From positions 74,797 through 115,856 of the forward strand of contig NMRA01000113.1 of the NCBI GenBank assembly GCA_002633005.1: a DNA stretch of 41,060 nucleotides, given 5' to 3'. The DNA is from Phoronis australis. Taxonomy: Eukaryota; Phoronida; Phoronidae. This document shows positions 30,819 to 41,060 of this stretch, in pieces (the first letter of the stretch is position 1; each line of letters begins with the position of its first letter). The notes beneath the pieces are model-generated. The model ran no database searches and had not been told where the DNA came from. It was given only the letters and a program-made list of their open reading frames with translations. Position numbers and translations under genes: made by a program.

Positions 30819-31654
30819 AGAAGGGTCACATTCCTAATGCCCGCTAAATATCTAAGTATCCAGCTACTTCAATCTGCAGTTGGGGATTTGAAAAGCAAAA
30901 ACATGCCATGTACATTATTTGTGGCGTAACTTTTGGAATTCGAACATTGCAAATTACAATTTGTTCAATTTTTCTACGAACTGTACAAATTGTTATTGGG
31001 AAAGAAATTAAATGAAACGCCTACATGTAATGGCTACGATATAGATATATATTTCACCTATGAGGTGAGGTTTCAAAAAACATGGCAATCGATTTTCGCA
31101 TCTTCTCTAATTCATAAGTTTGAGCTCATTCACGGATAAAACCCTTTGAACTAAAATATTGTGGATCTGTTCAAAGCGTTGCACTGCAGCTTACTATTTT
31201 CTTGAAATGTCATTTGATTCCTTCGCATAGAAGCTCACACGTGAGAAAATTTGTACCAAATTCTCTAATTCTAGTGCGGTACTTGTAAACGCAAACCACG
31301 CAGCGTAAGGATAAATCAATGTAAGTATTTGAATCGGCGTGAGTACGCACAATATATGTGCAGGAACTGACAAACGCAAACCCAAGTCTGTGTATAGATA
31401 TGTAAACAGTAAAACAATCGCTCGAATTGATCATCATCGTATGATTACTGGCTTTAAACGCGCATAATCAATCTCAATGGAAACGGGTAAATGTGTGATA
31501 ACTGTAAATATGGAATATCGTTTCCAGATATTCCAGCTGCTTTCAATGTTCAAACTAAAATTTACGAATTGGTACACAATAGAAGCAGCAGAGGCTTGTT
31601 TCTCGAAGAGTCTATTGGATTTTGACTGGTGGCTCTCGGCTAAAAATCAGACTA

Positions 31655-31965
31655 GGGATGGCTTAGTCTACGACTAAGTCCAGATAAGAACTATGCACTC
31701 ACCAAAGGTCCTTCAATAGAGTCTCGATTTTCTTTTGACTTAAGCCAAGAGTCAGATATCTGATCACGAACGGTCAAGCGCTTTTCTTTGTGTTTTGACT
31801 TCGGCCTTAGTCTGGTCCCGAGCATGCTACCTTTTGGCTTAGAGATGTAGAAAGTATGTCGACTTTCAGTGTTAGCCTGATTCCGTGAAACAGCCATCCA
31901 TAGACTGATTATTAGCCATAAGTCAAAAGACAATAGACTTTTTGAGGAACGGCCCCAGGAGCTTT
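31655..31965 (-). repeat. CTTAAG-rich MITE-like repeat
   Basis: On the minus strand it starts near GGGGCCGTTCCTCAAAAAGTC and contains several GACTTA / CTTAAGTC / GACTAAG words. The far end includes CTTAGTCGTAGACTAAG, itself nearly palindromic. Related to the repeat at 7935-8160. Confidence 0.45.
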
Positions 31966-32977
31966 AAGGAAACACTGGTATCTTTGTGTTGAAGTAAAAT
32001 ACCTCCATGACCACACCAGATCTTTATCAAGGCACTAGTGTTTTTATGCTAATTCTAGATCTACTGATGCAGACACCTTACACAATTAAGACCGGGACAG
32101 AAGATGTCTTCATTTAGACAACACATAATCTCAATTTTTTCATCTGCAATTACTTTCGCAGCACAAACGAGATTTGTCGAAATTCGCAGGAAAATGTATT
32201 TGCGTAACAAAAAGCGAACATTAGACCCAAAACAGTAGTATTTGATTTCGGTCGCGTGCGTGATAACACTCATTCACGTAAATAAGTGAGAAAACGACAT
32301 TTTAGTTGTTGTGAATACGGGAGATTAATGGTAAATAAATAACTATAACTTAATTATTCATTTGATTTTGCTATAGAATACTAATAACATAGAAACGTCT
32401 GTGCATATTATGTGCGTTAGACCTCAAACCCAGGGGCATGCTTCACTATAAAATCTTAACCGTTACAACCAATCTTAACTTGAAGGGACAATTCGCCGCT
32501 GTTTAGTTGTCAATGCTGAATTCCTGACCGAATCGATTTGGGGTTTAAAAACATTACCATATTAATCCGATTTTCAATTATATCCGCGCGAGTCTGCCAC
32601 TCAAGGTACAGGCATTGCGAACGTGCGAATTTGCAATTTTAGGGTTAACTCTGAAGCGTTGGTGGTTTTGATGTTTTGCTTGGTAACAGAAATAGAATCC
32701 ACTTTCAATAAGGGAAATCATGAGAACGATTTTACGACAGTAAAAGACCCAAGTCGATTTTCGATCTTTGTTTGTAGACAGTTAAGCGGGCCGAAATGCA
32801 CCTTTTAAGTTGTCGACTAAGTCTCAGTTTAGACGCTTTGTCAAAACGTTGTAAATGACGACATTTCAGTGAAACCAGCCCAAGGACACCTCCTTTGACT
32901 CGTAAACATGTGGGTGAAGCGCATGATCAGGCTACACTGGGCATATTCTCAAACTTGTGAGTGGAGCGCATAGTCTA

Positions 32978-33104
32978 AGTGGCGGACCTAGGACCTAGGA
33001 TAACATAAGGGGGGGCAACATGTTGCCTCGAAGAATTGGGCAAATTGTGACCGTGTTCCCAAATATATCGGCGGACTAAAAAAACGGCGACACGAATCCG
33101 CCAC
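32978..33104. mobile_element. hAT-like terminal fragment or short MITE
   Basis: The left end AGTGGCGGACCTAGG continues into ATAACATAAGGGGGGGCAACA, matching the heads of the repeats at 1381 and 40832. The right end reversed is GTGGCGGATTCG, an 8-bp terminal inverted repeat with the left. No clear 8-bp target duplication is seen. Confidence 0.5.
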
Positions 33105-33119
33105 GCCCCGGGCGTGAGC

Positions 33120-35380
33120 CCGCCCCCTTCGTTGCCGTTCCTAATTAATGTACTCTATATTTCCTCACGCTCTTGCTGTTAATTTTGCTTCCGCCTATGA
33201 GTCTACATCAGGCATAATTCATGGCATGGTATGCTCGTTCAGCATTTGAGAGCAATGTCGAGTAGGGAGATATCTTGAATGATTTTGAGTCGGAAATGGC
33301 TGATTTGATGAGTATCCTAACCTAGTGCGCAATGTAGACTTGACATTCAATTTCCCCGAGCAGTGAAAGAACTAACGCAAATAAAAACAAAATCGAAGAT
33401 TAGAAACACAAGGAAGAAGTCTTCAAAACCCGCACGTTATCAGGCTAGATGATCAGGACGAGACGTGCTTACAAGTGGCACAATATGCATATGGGAATGA
33501 TGTTACGTGTTCGCTTTGTTTAATTTCCGTTCCGCCTGGGGTATTCACAAAATTGCTGCATAAAGTTGGTGGTTGCTTATTTATATGGGCACATATTCAC
33601 ACCGTAAAAAGCCTCGTCTTACGACTATACGATTTCCTTGAACGTGCGAATTATCAATTGGACAGGCTGACACTTACAGGAAATATCAAAGGTAATATAA
33701 ATGTTTGTGAATTTATATCTCGTAATTGAATAGATCTGGGGTTTTAATTGGCTGCATAAGCTGAAAACGTCAAAATGAAAACATAAATCTCCATTTACTT
33801 AAGGTTTCCAAATCTGTATAACTGACGTTTTTCCTTTAAGAAAGACACGTGTAGTCACCCAATCAACTGGTAGCTTAAGATCACGGTAGTTTTCCAAAGA
33901 CCTTTTCATGTTAATCTCAAGTGAATGATGAGTTTCCGATCTGAAAGACACAAAACGATATGGGAAAAAGGTGTTTTCATCAAGCCTAATTAGCTAAGTA
34001 GTACGCTTTGTAATGGCGATGATGCGTCATTTCGAAACAAAAGCAATATGTTGTTGAACGGGCTTAATTTAATTACATTCCCGGATCGTTTACGGAGATT
34101 AAGTCTACACTCGGAAATAAACCACTTCAGTACAAATGAAATGCGTTGAACTCGATCACTAGGCGTCAGGAAAACTTGCGCGTATCGTACTAGGTAAAAT
34201 CAATCTAATTATGCTGCAATGCAAGTATCGAAAACTTTCGACTGCCTGCGTGCTTCACGTGAGCGCCATTGACCTGTCTAGGGTTAGAGAACGAATAGTT
34301 CACGGTTTCTATAGTTACCGTTGCACAGTCCCACAAGAGCAATGCCAATATGGCGGAAGAGTACTATAGCAACATCTTCTACGATTCGTTTTTCATAATA
34401 TTTCACTGAAACTGAAGCCATATAGAGCCGCATTATCAATATGAGTCCCGCGAAAACAAACTGTTGCACGCTGTGGTACCTCCACGATACCAAACCTTTC
34501 GGTTCGTTCACAGCTTTCGCCTTCCCATTATACCTCAAGCTTCTGCCTGATCAATTCAAGCATACCCCGTACCTGCAGTAACTTCTTCGCATTGCGCTCT
34601 TATGTTCGACGACAAGATTAGGTGCCCTATTTCATAAACAAATGATAGAGAGAAAAAACACGTGACTAGCCTGAACTCCTACTAAGGCTGAAAACTCCAT
34701 TAAAAAAGCAGAGGTGTTCCAGATAGTTTACTCCAGATTGTCAGAATGAAAGCGTCGATACTATTCACGTAACACTAGCCAGTACATCAGTAAAAAGGCG
34801 ACAGTTTTGAATAAAGGTTTCCGAATCACAGATTAAGGGGTATTTTTTATTGCCCATTTGCTCCGAATTCCTTGATAAAAATATAGCAGATTTTAGGTGA
34901 ATTACATAGAATAAAATAATTATTTCACGATAGTACTTAAGCACACGTGACATATTTTGAGTGTAACATACACTTGAGCGATCAGTCAAAGTGAATACAT
35001 AAAAAACCAGCCATTGAACCTCCTTTTGTAACAATAGCCAACTTTTGCTATGGCCTACATACCGTTATCAAATTGGCCTCATATTATTCCTCGGTCAAAT
35101 TAGATGTGATATCTGAGCTTGAAAAGAAGAGCCAGTACGTTGGCATGTCACGTGGGTCATTTTACTGCGCTCAGCATGGTCTCAAGCAGAGCCCAGAATC
35201 ACTTATAATGGAAGTTGGGAATAATTAGAGATCAGACTATATGAGTTATAGAAATCAAAAGTTTGATTTGATGGAACGCAGGCTTATAACCGCTTTAGGC
35301 TTGAGGTATTCAGATGTAGGTTAACTAATGGAAATAATTACCCAAGAGAACAGTGTAATGCAAAATACCAAAATTAAGAT
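33120..35380. other. intronic sequence, no gene seen
   Basis: Open frames up to 89 residues on both strands without domains, recognisable splice sites or coding bias. Confidence 0.4.
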
Positions 35381-35389
35381 TTTACTATT

Positions 35390-35920
35390 CAAGTATCATG
35401 GTCATGGCAACCTATGTCAAATACGATACGCAGTATTAATAATAGTTAGAAGATGAACATTAGTTATAAGGATACTAAACCCTGTTTTGATGATTTCAAG
35501 CAGTCCTAGTTCTGTCACCTGCTATTGCATCATTGGCGTCAACCTAGGAACTCACACTCGCTATATCACAAATTTACCAACTTCAGATGATATCAGGCAC
35601 TACAAAGCAAACATTCACACCCAAGACAATACCCAGTAGGTACTCACACTCGCTATATCACAAATTTGACATTATGGTCCTTGGTGGGTGGTCTTTTTCC
35701 CACAGATGTCATGTAATTCGCTAAAAGCGTAGGTCACGCTTGCCCGTTTAGAAGACTTTGAAAGGAGATTTCAAATTTTTCTCCAAACTTTTGAGAGTTG
35801 TCAAGGTTTATAGAGCTTTATTTCGTTTCAGGGAAATTAATGGGAAAGTCGTTTTTAATATCTATTCGTAGGCCAAAACCTGGTTTGGTGTCCTTTTTAC
35901 GTAGTGTGTACCCTGCAAAT
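35390..35920 (+). pseudogene. second decayed copy of the remnant at 323-1189
   Basis: 35477-35545 matches 908-975 (CCNGTTTTGATGAYTTC...TCACCTGYTATTG...TTGGCGTCAA), and 35871-35890 matches the start of the WVWYPF segment. About 300 bp of other sequence is inserted between, including an exact 25-bp direct repeat (CTCACACTCGCTATATCACA plus AATTT) at 35551-35575 and 35643-35667. Stops and frameshifts destroy the frame. Confidence 0.45.
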
Positions 35921-35929
35921 ATCTTGTCA

Positions 35930-38900
35930 AATCTTCATACTGAGGAAACCGAGTCGAACAACACATGAATTGTCCAGGGAGTCAGTGATGCCTACGTGTT
36001 CAATAGTATCAAACTGCTCGCAGAGGTTTTGTATTATCCCGAGAGCACTTCAGATAAAAACAATCAATACTTCTCTGTTTGACATCACGAGGATTCTTAG
36101 CTCGCGGAATGAGGGTCATAATTTATGCATTGGAGAAGTTATGAAATTTTTACGTGGCAAATATTTGCGGTTTGCAAATGAGATCTTGCATGTGATACAG
36201 GCGAACTTCGAGCGCCCGTGGGAAAGTAAAAGTTGGAAACAGGTATACATGATCCGAATATGTTTCGGTGTTAAAAAAATCTTGCCAGGCGGCATTTTTG
36301 TGCTTCAAGAAACCTTAGTTTCAGTTGATATATGTTATTGTCAAAACAGGGCACCCTGAACTTCCATGTACGTCGTGCGAGGCTCGGGCCGGTCCGCACA
36401 AAAAAAATGTTTTCTCACTCAAGATATTTTCTTCCCGCAGACGCATATTCCCTATCCCGAACTACTTTTCGTGTCGTATTTCTTTGCTTGCGGACGGGCT
36501 AACCCGGCCTCGGCTCATCGTCCCGCTCGCGAGAGCTATTCGTAACCCCTCGAACGGTGTCTTTTCTGTTGCGTTACTTCGCATGAACTAGATAACATTC
36601 AAAGAATGTAGCGAGAGAAAGGTAATTCTTATTTGATTTTCAGTATTCAAAAAATATTTCGAAAACTACAACCGTAACGCAAATAGTCGGCAGTTCGATC
36701 TACGAGTTAGTCCGTGAAATCCCGTGCTGGCAATAATTTGCAGGAGTAAAGATATACGTCCGCGAGATATGTAAATTGGTTCGGGAAGGGAGGAATGTGC
36801 GCACGTGAAAGAAGAATTTTGTGTGCAGACATGCAGGGCCGAGCTACGCGCGGGCAGAAAAATCTAGGTACAACGTGACAGGCAATGGACTGTCTCACCA
36901 CACAGAAAAACACCTCTACTCGGGAATTTCTTTGCCGAGTATACAGCTTCAACGGCTGAAGCTAGTTCATAGAACAAGTAACTTATATGTTGCTGGTCAC
37001 CGTCAACGATAGCTCGTTGTTGTATCATAATCATACGAGCCTGGCTTGAACCAATAAGCTGTCGATCGGATTAATTCTTCTCAAACCTAAGTTGAATGAA
37101 CATGATGAGACCAACTTTGTAGCCTAAATGTAAAATTTATGCTATTCTTGTAGATTTGACTGAAGGTGCAGTATTATACCTTTAGTCACCATCTGAATCG
37201 TCTGTGTAGGCTCGATGATATCATTCGAAACTCGAAAATATACAGACTTCTTACATGGGGTCTTACTCTGTCTCCTTTGGTCGAATATTACACCGCTTAT
37301 TTCGGAGGTTATTTCTATAGAATGACAGCTGTGGTTTGATTTGTCCTTAGTGAAGCTATGTGTGCTGGCTAACAAGTGTCACGCAATCCGAAGTTCAGTT
37401 ACTAAGCACTCACGTAACCGGGAATCGAACACTAATGGTGTAATGAACGAAACGTGCGTTCATTATTAGAATTATCCCTCATACAACTACATGGTAAAAT
37501 TGCTAACTACTCCGAGATCTCCTGTGACTAAGGGCAGGCTTTTGAAGGTCGTAGTAGAGTACTTTGAACATATGCTCAAAGGTTGACACGTATAGAAATA
37601 TCGATACAAATCGATAGACTGCGTTTGGTCTATTTACAAACATCTGACGAAGACATTGACAACACTACCGTAAGTTACATGAACTTTCCATCAGGGATAT
37701 TCCTTGTAGTGTTGAGTGGCAGATACCCGTGGTATACTATATCTATTTCTGCCGTGGGTACCATGGAAAATCGCCGAGGACAGTAGCTTAATTTGCACAG
37801 CTATCTAACAACACCATTGCTTGATATGGGTATTCTATGAGGCTCTCCATTAAGATTGTCCCCGCTTTGTTTTCGAGTTCGAATTTCTTGCTTCATGAGC
37901 AAAAAACAATGACGTATTTATGTAAAACTACTAACTATACTTCGACTGAGCCTTCAAGATTCGTGATAAATGAAAGAATTTGAGCCATGTCTCGTCATGA
38001 TCCAAACGATTGACCAGAGTCTCACTAGCTACCTGAAGTTACATATGGTGGTTCGGTGACACGTTTTTGAGACTTGCTAAACTTTTCCAAAACCGCTCAA
38101 AGGACGCGTGCTACACAATTTGGCTAAAACATGGACATTTCGAAGGCAACTTCATGGAAACACTAAACAAAGAGGGCTGTAATCTGTGTAGTTCTTGTGA
38201 CTTTAACCAACTTCTCTTCCCAGTGTCCCATTTGTATTGTTATGCATTTAATTTCCCTATCCTGGTATCACAACAAATAATTTCATCACTTACATACATC
38301 TGATTTTCACCGCTAAACCCACCTGATCTTTGTCGTATGTAGTATTGCCACTAGTTGGTTGAACGCAAGCTTACGTGTTCGCTCAAAATTACTTCAGCGG
38401 TCATGTACTCAAAACCAAAATTGTTCATTTACAAATTTGTACGACGCACATAACTATTGTTTACACCGTTTTTTTACACACTCAGCCCCTTGTGCCTATG
38501 CGTTTTTACCAATGCTCCAGCGTTTCGCCTAGGTAGGCGTACGCCTTAGAAGTAGTTAATACGATACACGCACGTACTGGATCACGCAGGTGCCCCTTTT
38601 GCGACCGTATGTATTGAACTTCTGCGAGTTTTGGCATTTCTAACTTTTTACTACTAAATTAAAACCAAGAAGAAATGTATTGTAAATGATGGCCCAGCCA
38701 TTACTTCGGCGTCATGCGTTGCTCATTTTAATGAGTAGAATTAAAATTCTAGTCAAGTGTTTCGTCTGACCTCGTTTTCATGTTCCTAAAATCGAGTGTC
38801 ACATATGACGTTTTCAGGTTTTTGAAATAATACTCTAAGCAAGGATTATTATATCATTTTTATACCTTTTAGCTCCAAACAAAGATTTTCAAGAAAAATG

Positions 38901-39600
38901 GCACCATTTCTTTTAAGTTTTAAGGAAAATTCAAATAATTATATAATAAGTGTGCAGAGAGATGAGCGTTCCCGTATGGTTTATTCAGATTTTAATTAGA
39001 GAGTCAACTGATTAACACGCTTTTAATAACGCAAGTGAACCCTATTTCAAGGATATTGGGATTTTACATAATTTTTATGTGTTTTCCAGAATCGAGTTTC
39101 TATGTGAAAAATTACCAACATGCGGTCTTATATGATGTCTTAGTGGGGATAAAATAGACCTACGCAGTGACTGGCAGCGAGGGTGGAACTTAACACCGAT
39201 ATAAGCATTTCCTGCACATGATCGCAATGCATGCATTCTGTAGAGAGACGTCTTCCATGTCTAAGTGCAGCAAATGCCTATATTTGCTTAACATTCCACC
39301 CCCGCTGTCAACAACCGCATAGGCCAACCAAACCAGGCTGTGGGGACATGCACTCAAACAATCGATCTGTTTAAAAATTCAATACTGCATGGAAGGGAAA
39401 CTAAGGGTTACCATGGTTTGCGGAACTTCGATTTTATAAGGTTCCGTGTAAAATTGTACGCCTTGTAGGCTATGAAATCAACTCTCTTAGAATTCGAAAC
39501 CAGGAAATTTGTGTCTGCACACTTTGTTTTATATCAGCCAGGCTCTGAGAAGAGACAGAAGGATCAGGGCCAGAACATTCTAAAATTGCTATACACGAGC
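35930..39600. other. intronic sequence, no gene seen
   Basis: The 151-residue open frame at 35904-36359 has no recognisable domain or coding character. At about 37405-37430 the minus strand has a B-box-like GTTCGATTCCCGG without a matching T stem, probably a decayed tRNA-derived SINE. Confidence 0.35.
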
Positions 39601-39611
39601 TTGACGAATAA

Positions 39612-39875
39612 GGCGGCTAAAATTCAAATTAAATAGAGTTCTTGTATGTTATACGACAAAGTGATTCATGATCGTTTGATCTGGAAACTAAAAAACCCAA
39701 AACCGCTTGTCTTGTGTTCTCTAACAATAATCGCGGATCAGGTATTTCGATTTTTTCGATATTATTGTTTGAGAATACGGCTTTGAAGATTTTTTACCCG
39801 ATTCAAGGTTCGTGATCATTCGTTTCAATGTATAAAATACAAAACAAAAATCGATTTAACGTGAATTTAGCCGCC
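39612..39875. mobile_element. 264-bp MITE with GGCGGCTAAA ends
   Basis: The left end GGCGGCTAAAATTCAAATTA and the reversed right end GGCGGCTAAATTCACGTTAA match almost base for base. Similarity continues inward (TTATAC, TGATC words). The centre is also inverted: AACAATAATCG at 39723 against CGATATTATTGTT at 39757. The whole element is thus one long imperfect palindrome with no coding capacity. Confidence 0.8.
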
Positions 39876-40088
39876 TTTTTAGTCACCAAATATGGGTTCA
39901 ACGTCTTTAAGGACGGCTTTGCCGTATACAACAATACAGTGAACAACAATTGGACCGCGTAGTCAACCTACAAATCTCGAGAATCATTTACTACGTTCGT
40001 GGCAGACCGATATCAGCGGTAATTTTGATGACATGGGGAGAAATCACGGTGGCAAAGGTAGTGATGTCAAGATTACTTTTTATTTCAG

Positions 40089-40235
40089 TTGACAGAGCCT
40101 GACAACATTTTTGTGTTTGAAGAAAACAAGTGTATAACTATACAAGTGGAATGGGTCGACTCGTATCTCTTGATGCACTCTACCTATCACTTGACGGACA
40201 ACTTAGTGCGTATGCAGAAGCAGCAGATGAGGTAA
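40089..40235 (+). CDS. three-MATH-domain protein, exon 2
   Basis: After the acceptor TTACTTTTTATTTCAG the frame continues in phase 0 from VKK with LTEPDNIFVFEENKCITIQV, then EWVDSYLLMHS. This supplies the last strands of domain 3, parallel to RLNVRLECHSVQVISFL of domain 2 and GEYVIEVEIRNV of domain 1. That threefold internal homology is the main evidence for the splice. Read straight through, the frame stops at TAA 40233-40235 (ending KQQMR; total 423 residues). Alternatively a phase-2 donor AG|GTAATA at 40231/40232 leads to 40299. Confidence 0.8.
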   Translation: MTEPDNIFVFEENKCITIQVEWVDSYLLMHSTYHLTDNLVRMQKQQMR

Positions 40236-40298
40236 TACACCATTGAACATGTATTGGCTTCAATTTAAACCATTAAAACTCGATTTCCTTCTATTCAG

Positions 40299-40395
40299 CT
40301 GCCCGGAGAACCAAAACCAAACTGCATGTAGGTTACTTGTCCTACAAAGCAGTCTCACAGTTGTTCTTACCAAGATAGGGCTTTATATCCACTGA
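40299..40395 (+). CDS. possible exon 3 of the MATH gene
   Basis: The acceptor CCTTCTATTCAG at 40298 is good, and the phase fits the donor at 40232. The frame adds 32 residues (SCPENQNQTACRLLVLQSSL...) and ends at TGA 40393, for a total of 454. The peptide has no domain character, so the shorter form ending at 40235 is equally possible. ATTAAA at 40450 could serve as poly(A) signal. Confidence 0.35.
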
Positions 40396-40831
40396 CGAGA
40401 TGAACATAAAGAGCAATTACGACCGGCAAAATCCTGGCAAAATCAGAAAATTAAAGGATTAGTCACCCCGTCCATAATTATACCGCAGGCTTTCTCTCTG
40501 TTCAGACATCTACGAAAGTGAAAACTACTGGGGAAACATTACTTATCTTGCTGACTTTGCAGTTTAGGGGACAAATGAATGTACAAGTTTATGCCGAATC
40601 AAAATTCATAGAAGCTTTTTTAATTTCTGACAAGATTAGGAGATACTTACCAAAAATTACGTATAACAGATGATTCATAACTTGTCAATTTTCTTACATG
40701 GCTATATAATCAAAAATCAGCGAACTCTTGCAGGTTACAATAAGTAACTGGACATTTGAATTATCAGCGTCGTGGCCCAAAGACTTTAGAACCGATTGAA
40801 AGGTTCATCCCAAAACAAGCCCGTATTTAAC

Positions 40832-41060
40832 CAGTGGCGGATCTAGGATATCACAAGGGAGCCCAATATTTTGTCTGTAAGCATTTGCGCAAACCAGTTG
40901 TAGATGGGGGTTCGCCCCACTCCCGCCCAGGAAATTTTTCAGTTTTTTTCCTCTAAAAATCAAGCATTTCCCTTGACTCCTGAAGTATTATCCAAGAAAA
41001 AAGGCAAAAAAAGAACACGGAGAACGTGTCAAACAGGAAAAACGGCAAATACCACAAACT
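40832..41060 (-). repeat. composite hAT-like/tRNA-headed repeat (copy 2, cut by window end)
   Basis: Starts CAGTGGCGGATCTAGGATAT and follows the same order of words as 1381-1616 (TTTTGTCTGTAARCATTTGCG, CCTCTAAAAATCAAGCATTT, TATTATCCAAGAAAA, GGAAAAAC). The tRNA-like head seen in copy 1 would lie just past the window end. Confidence 0.85.

Larger units (their letters stand above)
29542..40088 (+). other. 10.5-kb intron of the MATH gene
   Basis: Bounded by GTAAGA and TTTTTATTTCAG. It contains an inverted repeat at 30296, a LINE-like tail at 30531, a CTTAAG-rich repeat at 31655, a hAT-like end at 32978, a decayed coding remnant at 35390 and a MITE at 39612. The stretches between (about 33120-35380 and 35930-39600) show no gene I can support on either strand. 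Confidence 0.7.

Noticed and set aside
35904-36359. 151-residue plus-strand open frame inside the MATH intron
   Set aside because: Part overlaps the decayed remnant and the rest has no domain character; long frames of this size occur by chance in 41 kb.
37405-37430. Minus-strand tRNA gene
   Set aside because: Only a B-box-like GTTCGATTCCCGG is present; the T stem does not pair and no cloverleaf forms.

Overview
This is a window of animal nuclear DNA, most likely from a highly heterozygous marine invertebrate. Supporting signs are sparse genes split by long introns, GT-AG splice sites, a eukaryotic tRNA-Ile(AAT) with a T-run Pol III terminator, many MITE- and SINE-like repeats, a TGGA microsatellite and two runs of N. 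There is no operon structure, Shine-Dalgarno pattern or CRISPR. The phylum cannot be fixed from the sequence; a mollusc, amphioxus or hemichordate would all fit.

Layout. Positions 1-8160 are repeat country: a 55-bp tandem repeat, a decayed transposon-like coding remnant, a hAT-like/tRNA-headed repeat, an array of small palindromes (2168-2655), a 21-bp-arm palindrome (2802-2844), a 34-bp triplet repeat, and a large inverted array of ~327-bp units converging on a 292-N gap (3643-5125). Two GC-rich patches, the tRNA gene (6275-6348) and a 485-bp-spaced repeat pair follow. On the minus strand, 10026-10867 is the last exon of a predicted single-pass membrane protein with a short N-glycosylated ectodomain and a long acidic tail; a plausible signal-peptide exon lies at 12720-12894.

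Positions 17649-22589 (+) hold a four-exon gene with a TATA promoter. It encodes a secreted 263-residue protein with 12 cysteines, two VWC-like half-modules on phase-1 exons, and a Lys/Pro-rich tail. About 3.2 kb covering its exons 3-4 and 3' flank recurs at 24451-27605, straight after a 661-N gap. This is either a recent tandem duplication or a retained second haplotype in the assembly; the sequence alone does not decide.

Positions 28417-40235 (or 40395) (+) hold a gene whose first coding exon (375 codons) carries almost three MATH/TRAF-like domains. The missing last strand of domain 3 is supplied by an exon at 40089, across a ~10.5-kb intron that contains a LINE tail, a hAT-like end, other repeats and a clean GGCGGCTAAA-ended MITE. 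The window ends inside a second copy of the repeat found at 1381.

The three genes show no evident functional link: one is membrane-bound, one secreted and one probably a cytosolic adaptor-like protein. The best leads are the secreted cysteine-rich gene with its near-identical second copy, the MATH-only three-domain gene, the membrane protein of no recognised family, and the two palindromic/inverted arrays near the left end.
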